Assembly: GCF_027856955.1 (NCBI RefSeq)
Contig: NZ_JAPSMD010000013.1
Span: forward strand, 1-36,407
Reading direction: 5' to 3'
DNA: 36,407 nucleotides
DNA from: Falsiroseomonas oryzae
GTDB taxonomy: Bacteria > Pseudomonadota > Alphaproteobacteria > Acetobacterales > Acetobacteraceae
A model generated the notes under the pieces. The model was not told the DNA's origin. It ran no database searches and saw only the letters and a program-made list of their open reading frames with translations. This document shows positions 1 to 6,900 of this stretch, piece after piece. How positions within the stretch are numbered: the stretch's first letter is position 1; every line of letters starts with the position of its first letter. The position numbers and the translations under genes were made by a program.

Positions 1-281
1 ATTCGCCGCGGTGGCGCCCCCGGCGGCAGCGCGCTGCGCACGCGGGCGGCAAGCACGCGCTCGGCGGCCTCGCGCGCGATCAACTCGGCGAGGTGCGCGG
101 CCGGGACGCCTGCGCGGTCCGCGCGCGGGTGAAGCACGAAGCCGACCAATCGGCGGCGATGGCGGAGGATGAGCGCGAGGCCCGTCTCGCCGTCCCGGAA
201 GGTGATGGCTTCGGGTGGGTCCTCGATCTCCAGGTTGACGATCCGGTACATGCCAGGGAAGGCCCCGGGTGATTGTCGCAT
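1..281 (-). CDS. Glycosyltransferase-like protein, N-terminal part only (runs off left edge)
   Basis: An open minus-strand frame runs from an ATG at 281 to the window edge without a stop, giving about 93 residues. It reads MRQSPGAFPGMYRIVNLEIE and continues through a stretch alternating hydrophobic beta-strand-like segments (TGLALILRHRRRLVGFVLH) with an Ala/Glu-rich helix. Such leaders occur in front of the catalytic domain of some GT2 proteins in polysaccharide clusters; that is recollection of a family pattern, and the catalytic domain itself is outside the window. A second in-frame ATG at 251 (MYRIVNLE) is an equally possible start. The gene lies 107 bases downstream of, and in the same direction as, the repeat protein ending at 389, so it may be the last gene of that transcript. 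The function assignment is tentative. Confidence 0.5.
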   Translation of the reverse strand, partial: MRQSPGAFPGMYRIVNLEIEDPPEAITFRDGETGLALILRHRRRLVGFVLHPRADRAGVPAAHLAELIAREAAERVLAARVRSALPPGAPPRR

Positions 282-388
282 TGTAAGCTCTCGATGCGAG
301 ACATCACGCCCGCGCGTCGCGACGTTGCGCCGGCGAAGCGCCGCGATGGCATGCCCGCCGGTCGCACGGTCTCGACGGTGGCCGCGGA

Positions 389-3300
389 TTACAGCACCTG
401 GTCTGCCGGCAGGTAGGTAACTTGCGCGAGGGCGAAGTCGGAGCTCTCGGGTGGCCCGCCGGCCGGGCCATTGTTGTAGGCAAGGGCCGTCAGCTCGATG
501 GCCATGAGATGAGCGGCGGGATTGATCGCGAAATCGTATGTGGCCGCCGCCACCGCTGTTGCGCCGCGCGGGTCGAGCAGGCCCTGGCCGACGACAGCGC
601 CCGTGGCGTCGAACGCCTTCCACGCACCGACCTCCGCCTTGCCGGGCGCATCTGCCGGATTGAGCCGGGCGAGCCGCAGGGTCGCGGCATCTATGGGAGC
701 GTCGAAGTCGAGGCGCAGCATCTCGCTGACACCGGTTGCGGGGTTGTAGTCCACTTGGCCGGCAAAGCGGCCACCAGCGACACCGAGCCCGTCGGTCGTC
801 TTGACAACGAGGGCCGCCGCGCCGTTCCAGTCTTTGGCGGAGACGTCGATGGGGCCCCAGCTCTGCGACCCGAGCGTCCCGGAAAGGCCGGTGGCTCCTC
901 CGACCACGACCGCGGATGGCGGCGGGGTGCCGGTGGTGGAGACGGTCAGGCTGTCCCAAGCTGCGGTGATAGGACCGGAGGAGCCGAAGGAGGTGGAGAT
1001 CACGCCGACGGCGAGTTCGCTCTGCTGCCCGCCCACCACGAGGTCGCCCTGCACCGCATCGAGCAGTGCGCCGGCCAGCGCCTTGGCCGCGCCCGTGCCG
1101 GCGCCGATCTGCGCCCCCGCCGCGTCGTGCAGCGTCCAGCGCGGCGTTGCCGTCGCGCCGCTGCCCGTCTTCGCCACGTCGAGGTAGAACAGCCCGTAGG
1201 CGACGTTGCCGGTCGGCACGCCGAGCCCGACCGTGGTGCCGTCCGGCGTGCCGGCGTTCTCGACCAGGAATTCGATGCCGCCGGCGCCGTTGTTCGAGTG
1301 GAACACCAGCTTGGCGTAGTTGTCCTGGTCGCCGGCGCCGAACATCACGCCGGCCGAGCGCCAGTTCTGTGCCGCGACCCCGCCGGCAAAGGGGTTGTCC
1401 ACCTTCGAGGCGACGGTGAAGGCGGCGACGCCCGCAGTGTCGACGCCGAGCTGGTAGGCGTTCTGCTGGGTGTTCAGGCTGCCGTAGGGATCGCCCGTGG
1501 TGGTCTGCACGACCAGCTTGCCGTTGGCCACGCTGCCCGAGGCGGCGAGCGCCGTGTAGGCCTGCGTGCCGTTCGCCATCACCCCGGTGAAGCCGCTGCC
1601 GAACGGCGTCGTGCCGGTGCCGAAGTCGAGTGTCAGCGTGCCGAGCTGCGCCAGGTTGTTGCCGCCCCCGTTGCTCGCATCCAGCGCGAAGCGGTCCAGC
1701 GTGTCCGACAGCCCGTCGCCGTCCGCATCCGCGGAGGCGGTGTCGTTGTCGGTGACGGCCACCGGGACCGGCGCCACCGGCAGTCCGTTGTAGGCGCTGT
1801 CGCCGCTGCTGGTGGCGAAGGTCAGGCTGGCGGTCTCCGCGCCTTCCACCGCGGTGTCGTTCACCGCCGCCACGGCAACCGTCTGTGCGACATTCCAGTC
1901 CGCCGCCGTGAAGGTCAGCGTCGCGCTGCTCGCCGGCGTGCCGCTGCCGGCCGCAACAGCCACATCGGCCGTGCCGGTCACCGTGACCGTCACGTTCGCG
2001 CCCGGCTGGCTCGCCAGCACCACGCTCAGCATGTCCGTCGCTCCGCCCTCCGTCACCGCCGTCGCGCCACCGCTCTGCGTCACCACCACCCCCGCCGCGG
2101 GCGGTGGCGGCGGCGTGCCGGTGGTTGAGATGGTCAGGCTGTCCCAAGCTGCGGTGATGGGTCCGGAGGAGCCGAAGGAGGTCGAGATCACGCCGACGGC
2201 GAGTTCGCTCTGCTGCCCGCCCACCACCAGGTCGCCCTGCACCGCATCGAGCAGCGCGCCGCCGAGCGCCTTGGCCGCACCCGTGCCGGCGCCGATCTGC
2301 GCCCCCGCCGCGTCGTGCAGCGTCCAGCGCGGCGTTGCCGTCGCGCCGCTGCCCGTCTTCGCCACGTCGAGGTAGAACAGCCCGTAGGCGACGTTGCCGG
2401 TCGGCACGCCGAGCCCGACCGTGGTGCCGTCCGGCGTGCCGGCGTTCTCGACCAGGAATTCGATGCCGCCGGCGCCGTTGTTCGAGTGGAACACCAGCTT
2501 GGCGTAGTTGTCCTGGTCGCCGGCGCCGAACATCACGCCGGCCGAGCGCCAGTTCTGCACCGCGACGCCGCCGGCAAAGGGGTTGTCCACCTTCGAGGCG
2601 ACGGTGAAGGCGGCGACGCTCGCGGTGTCGACGCCGAGCTGGTAGGCGTTCTGCTGGGTGTTCAGGCTGCCGTAGGGATCGCCCGTGGTGGTCTGCACGA
2701 CCAGCTTGCCGTTGGCCACGCTGCCCGAGGCGGCGAGCGCCGTGTAGGCCTGCGTGCCGTTCGCCATCACCCCGGTGAAGCCGCTGCCGAACGGCGTCGT
2801 GCCGGTGCCGAAGTCGAGTGTCAGCGTGCCGAGCTGCGCCAGGTTGTTGCCGCCCCCGTTGCTCGCATCCAGCGCGAAGCGGTCCAGCGTGTCCGACAGC
2901 CCGTCGCCGTCCGCATCCGCGGGTGGCACCTCCAGCCGTACGCGGGTGATGTCGCTGACCATGCTCGCCGGTCGGCCCTGCGCGTCCACCACGGCGCCGA
3001 CGATGTGGAAGACCCCACCCTCGGCCGCCGCCGCGCCGCCGAAGGTCAGGTCGACGCTCAAGGTGGCGGTTCCGTTCGCTCCAAGTATCACGTCGACGTA
3101 ATTCACATTCGTGGCGCGGTTCGCCTCGAAGGCGCCCTGGGCGGGTTCGAACAGGTCGTAGACTGCCCGGACCAGTTCCAGCCGCACCTTGCCGTTCGCG
3201 GGACCGCCGGAGATCGTGATTGTTGCATCGTTGTCGGTCAGCGTTCCGGTGCCACCGCTGGTGCCCTGTACGGTCACCGTCGGCGCCGGAGGCAGCGTAC

Positions 3301-3811
3301 CGGCGAGAAAGAGAACGGAGCCTCCCACCGTGCCATCGCCGAAGACCTCGCCGGTCTGGGTGGTGCCGTTGGCATACGTGACCGTCACGACGGAGCCGGT
3401 CAGCTCAAGGCCCGACATCTTCCCCTGCGGGCCGGCAGAGGGGTCGGATGTCGTCAGCCGCGACGGGTCGACATCGACCGAGAAGGCGAGCTTGTCGCCC
3501 GCATCGAAGCTGCCGAGGCTGAGCGTGAGCAGCTGTCCCAGTTCCCCGTCATAGGGTTTCGTGACCGTGCTGGCCGCGGTGATGCCACCCTGATTCAGGT
3601 CCACCGTGAAGGGCTTGCCGAGATCGTTTCCTGAGGAACCATCAGTCGCTGTATCGAACACCAGCCCGGCGAACAGCGCGGTCGAGATGTCGAGCGAGAA
3701 GCCGGTAATCTGCGATCCACTCGAGGTGTTCTCGATGATGTAGCTTTGCGGGTCGAAGACGCTGCGATCGATCGGCGCATTGGGCGTGATCGAGAACAGG
3801 GTGCTGCTCAT
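389..3811 (-). CDS. Giant cysteine-free repeat protein: lectin-like and Calx-beta modules (1140 aa)
   Basis: Probably a secreted or surface protein associated with the polysaccharide. The order of parts is: a unique N-terminal region (about 1-295), a ConA-lectin-like module opening with a calcium-binding type DADGDGLSDTLD motif (about 297-560), one Calx-beta-like repeat (about 570-690, with TEGG and VNDTAVEGAE motifs), a second almost identical lectin-like module (about 693-960), and a C-terminal module of about 170 residues that also occurs twice in the protein at 13415-16543. There is no Sec signal peptide and I find no cysteine. The protein ends ...YLPADQVL, close to the end of the neighbouring giant protein. 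The start ATG has an upstream gagagg. Adhesin, matrix protein and polysaccharide-binding protein are all possible, and no enzymatic motif is evident. The modules are near-identical at DNA level to those of the gene at 3989. Confidence 0.85.
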   Translation of the reverse strand: MSSTLFSITPNAPIDRSVFDPQSYIIENTSSGSQITGFSLDISTALFAGLVFDTATDGSSGNDLGKPFTVDLNQGGITAASTVTKPYDGELGQLLTLSLGSFDAGDKLAFSVDVDPSRLTTSDPSAGPQGKMSGLELTGSVVTVTYANGTTQTGEVFGDGTVGGSVLFLAGTLPPAPTVTVQGTSGGTGTLTDNDATITISGGPANGKVRLELVRAVYDLFEPAQGAFEANRATNVNYVDVILGANGTATLSVDLTFGGAAAAEGGVFHIVGAVVDAQGRPASMVSDITRVRLEVPPADADGDGLSDTLDRFALDASNGGGNNLAQLGTLTLDFGTGTTPFGSGFTGVMANGTQAYTALAASGSVANGKLVVQTTTGDPYGSLNTQQNAYQLGVDTASVAAFTVASKVDNPFAGGVAVQNWRSAGVMFGAGDQDNYAKLVFHSNNGAGGIEFLVENAGTPDGTTVGLGVPTGNVAYGLFYLDVAKTGSGATATPRWTLHDAAGAQIGAGTGAAKALGGALLDAVQGDLVVGGQQSELAVGVISTSFGSSGPITAAWDSLTISTTGTPPPPPAAGVVVTQSGGATAVTEGGATDMLSVVLASQPGANVTVTVTGTADVAVAAGSGTPASSATLTFTAADWNVAQTVAVAAVNDTAVEGAETASLTFATSSGDSAYNGLPVAPVPVAVTDNDTASADADGDGLSDTLDRFALDASNGGGNNLAQLGTLTLDFGTGTTPFGSGFTGVMANGTQAYTALAASGSVANGKLVVQTTTGDPYGSLNTQQNAYQLGVDTAGVAAFTVASKVDNPFAGGVAAQNWRSAGVMFGAGDQDNYAKLVFHSNNGAGGIEFLVENAGTPDGTTVGLGVPTGNVAYGLFYLDVAKTGSGATATPRWTLHDAAGAQIGAGTGAAKALAGALLDAVQGDLVVGGQQSELAVGVISTSFGSSGPITAAWDSLTVSTTGTPPPSAVVVGGATGLSGTLGSQSWGPIDVSAKDWNGAAALVVKTTDGLGVAGGRFAGQVDYNPATGVSEMLRLDFDAPIDAATLRLARLNPADAPGKAEVGAWKAFDATGAVVGQGLLDPRGATAVAAATYDFAINPAAHLMAIELTALAYNNGPAGGPPESSDFALAQVTYLPADQVL
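945..2132 (-). repeat. 1188-bp repeat unit, copy in first giant gene
   Basis: One full unit made of a lectin-like module and a Calx-beta module (396 codons). It begins on the plus strand with gtcaggctgtcccaagctgc, which recurs exactly 1188 bases later at 2133. Coding is on the minus strand. Confidence 0.9.
2133..2922 (-). repeat. Partial 1188-bp repeat unit (lectin-like module only)
   Basis: This is near-identical to 945-1734 at an offset of 1188. Similarity stops abruptly at about 2922, where the Calx-beta part is replaced by the unique N-terminal sequence of the gene. Confidence 0.9.
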
Positions 3812-3888
3812 GGCGACCTCTCAGGGTGCTCGGAACGCGCGGTCGACGAGGGACGGGCCCGGTGGCCGGCCCGCTCCTGGACGGATCG

Positions 3889-3919
3889 CCGCGGCGATGT
3901 CGGAGGGGCATCGCCGCGG
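3889..3919 (-). terminator. Strong intergenic hairpin between the two giant repeat genes
   Basis: ccgcggcgatg (3889-3899) pairs perfectly with catcgccgcgg (3909-3919) across a 9-base loop, an 11-bp GC-rich stem. It lies after the stop of the gene ending at 3989 and before the start at 3811, both minus strand. No T-tract follows, so it could be a Rho-independent-like terminator, an mRNA-stabilising structure or a processing site. Confidence 0.4.
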
Positions 3920-3988
3920 AAGCGTTGGCGGGGTGGGAAGCATCGTGGATACCCCGGGTTTGGCAGGATCGGTGTTTGTCGTGGGTAT

Positions 3989-6900
3989 TCAGATCAGCTG
4001 GTCGGGTTGCACGAAGGCGAACGGCGTGAACTCGGGATCGGTGCTGTCCTCGATCGGGGCTGCCGCCGCGATGTCGGCGGCCGGTAGCGGCGCGAAGGTG
4101 GTGAGAGCGTCGGTGTCCATGCTGGCGGCCGCCGTGCTCGATGCCGCACCGGCCGAGACAGTCAGGCTGTCCCAAGCTGCGGTGATGGGACCGGAGGAGC
4201 CGAAGGAGGTGGAGATGACGCCGACGGCGAGTTCGCTCTGCTGCCCGCCCACCACGAGGTCGCCCTGCACCGCGTCGAGCAGGGCGCCGGTCAGCGCCTT
4301 GGCCGCACCCGTGCCGGCGCCGATCTGCGCCCCCGCCGCGTCGTGCAGCGTCCAGCGCGGCGTTGCCGTCGCGCCGCTGCCCGTCTTCGCCACATCGAGG
4401 TAGAACAGCCCGTAGGCGACGTTGCCGGTCGGCACGCCGAGCCCGACCGTGGTGCCGTCCGGCGTGCCGGAGTTCTCGACCAGGAATTCGATGCCGCCGG
4501 CGCCGTTGTTCGCCTGGAACACCAGCTTGGCGTAGTTGTCCTGGTCGCCGGCGCCGAACATCACGCCGGCCGAGCGCCAGTTCTGTGCCGCGACGCCGCC
4601 GGCGAAGGGGTTGTCCACCTTCGAGGCGACGGTGAAGGCGGCGACGCCCGCGGTGTCGACGCCGAGCTGGTAGGCGTTCTGCTGGGTGTTCAGGCTGCCG
4701 TAGGGATCGCCCGTGGTGGTCTGCACGACCAGCTTGCCGTTGGCCACGCTGCCCGAGGCGGCGAGCGCCGTGTAGGCCTGCGTGCCGTTCGCCATCACCC
4801 CGGTGAAGCCGCTGCCGAACGGCGTCGTGCCGGTGCCGAAGTCGAGCGTCAGCGTGCCGAGCTGCGCCAGGTTGTTGCCGCCCCCGTTGCTCGCATCCAG
4901 CGCGAAGCGGTCCAGCGTGTCCGACAGCCCGTCGCCGTCCGCATCCGCGGAGGCGGTGTCGTTGTCGGTGACGGCCACCGGGACCGGCGCCACCGGCAGT
5001 CCGTTGTAGGCGCTGTCGCCGCTGCTGGTGGCGAAGGTCAGGCTGGCGGTCTCCGCGCCTTCCACCGCGGTGTCGTCCACCGCCGCCACGGCAACCGTCT
5101 GCGCGACATTCCAGTCTGCCGCCGTGAAGGTCAGCGTCGCGCTGCCCGCCGGCGTGCCGCTGCCGGCCGCAACAGCCACATCGGCCGTGCCGGTCACCGT
5201 GACCGTCACGTTCGCGCCCGGCTGGCTCGCCAGCACCACGCTCAGCATGTCCGTCGCTCCGCCCTCCGTCACTGCCGTCGTGCCGCCGCTCTGCGTCACC
5301 ACCACCCCCGCCGCGGGCGGTGGCGGCGGCGTGCCGGTGGTGGAGATGGTCAGGCTGTCCCAAGCTGCGGTGATGGGTCCGGAGGAGCCGAAGGAGGTCG
5401 AGATCACGCCGACGGCGAGTTCGCTCTGCTGCCCGCCCACCACGAGGTCGCCCTGCACCGCGTCGAGCAGGGCGCCGGTCAGCGCCTTGGCCGCGCCCGT
5501 GCCGGCGCCGATCTGCGCCCCCGCCGCGTCGTGCAGCGTCCAGCGCGGCGTTGCCGTCGCGCCGCTGCCTGTCTTCGCCACATCGAGGTAGAACAGCCCG
5601 TAGGCGACGTTGCCGGTCGGCACGCCGAGCCCGACCGTGGTGCCGTCCGGCGTGCCGGCGTTCTCGACCAGGAATTCGATGCCGCCGGCGCCGTTGTTCG
5701 CCTGGAACACCAGCTTGGCGTAGTTGTCCTGGTCGCCGGTGCCGAACATCACGCCGGCTGAGCGCCAGTTCTGTGCCGCGACGCCGCCGGCAAAGGGGTT
5801 GTCCACCTTCGAGGCGACGGTGAAGGCGGCGACGCCCGCGGTGTCGACGCCGAGCTGGTAGGCGTTCTGCTGGGTGTTCAGGCTGCCGTAGGGATCGCCC
5901 GTGGTGGTCTGCACGACCAGCTTGCCGTTGGCCACGCTGCCCGAGACGGCGAGCGCCGTGTAGGCCTGCGTGCCGTTCGTCATCACCCCGGTGAAGCCGC
6001 TGCCGAACGGCGTCGTGCCGGTGCCGAAGTCGAGCGTCAGCGTGCCGAGCTGCGCCAGGTTGTTGCCGCCCCCGTTGCTCGCATCCAGCGCGAAGCGGTC
6101 CAGCGTGTCCGACAGCCCGTCGCCGTCCGCATCCGCGGAGGCGGTGTCGTTGTCGGTGACGGCCACCGGGACCGGCGCCACCGGCAGTCCGTTGTAGGCG
6201 CTGTCGCCGCTGCTGGTGGCGAAGGTCAGGCTGGCGGTCTCCGCGCCTTCCACCGCGGTGTCGTTCACCGCCGCCACGGCAACCGTCTGCGCGACATTCC
6301 AGTCTGCCGCCGTGAAGGTCAGCGTCGCGCTGCCCGCCGGCGTGCCGCTGCCTGCCGCAACAGCCACATCGGCCGTGCCGGTCACCGTGACCGTCACGTT
6401 CGCGCCCGGCTGGCTCGCCAGCACCACGCTCAGCGTGTCCGTCGCCCCGCCCTCCGTCACCGCCGTCGTGCCGCCGCTCTGCACCACCGTCACCCCCGCC
6501 GCGGGCGGTGGCGGCGGCGTGCTGGTAGCCGCAGTGATCCGGATGCTCTCCCAGAAGGCCGGGAAGGTGGTACCGCTGCCGAAGGCGGTCGAGATGATGC
6601 CGACCGCAAGCGCGCTCGGCGTGCCGGCGACGCTGTAGCTGCCCTGCAGCGCCTGCAGCGTCGCGCCTGACAGCGGAACTGCGGCGCCGCTGCCCGCGAA
6701 CTCCGTGCCGTCTACCGTGTAGATCCAGCTTGGCGTCGCGGTCGCAGCGTCCCTGTTCACCAGCAGCTTCAGCGTGATGCTGTCGAGCGTCTGGATGCCG
6801 GCACCAGTGATGCCGGCACCGTAGACAGCGCTGCTGAACGTGCCGGCATTCTCGCTGGCGACCTCGATACCGCCGGCACCGCCATTCGCTGCGGCGACGA

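Noticed and set aside
80-367. Minus-strand 95-codon frame at the left edge
   Set aside because: The alternative frame from 281 to the edge has protein-like composition and no stop, so it is the better gene.
422-2128. Long plus-strand open frame (568 codons)
   Set aside because: It is antisense to the repeat region of the 389-3811 gene; the Arg/Ala-rich product with no domain and its repeated copies at 2315 and 4343 are by-products of GC-rich repeated coding DNA.
3812-3988. The two giant genes as one gene split by a frameshift
   Set aside because: Each has its own start, plausible ribosome-binding site, unique N-terminal domain and C-terminal tail; the 177-base gap has no continuing coding similarity.
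3642-5363. Minus-strand open frame of 573 codons across the boundary of the giant genes
   Set aside because: It is an out-of-frame reading of the repeats (Arg/Gly/His-rich) and would overlap both well-supported genes.
945-6536. The long repeats as an insertion sequence or CRISPR array
   Set aside because: The units keep reading frame and domain boundaries, encode Calx-beta and lectin-like modules, and have no transposase, inverted ends or spacer pattern.
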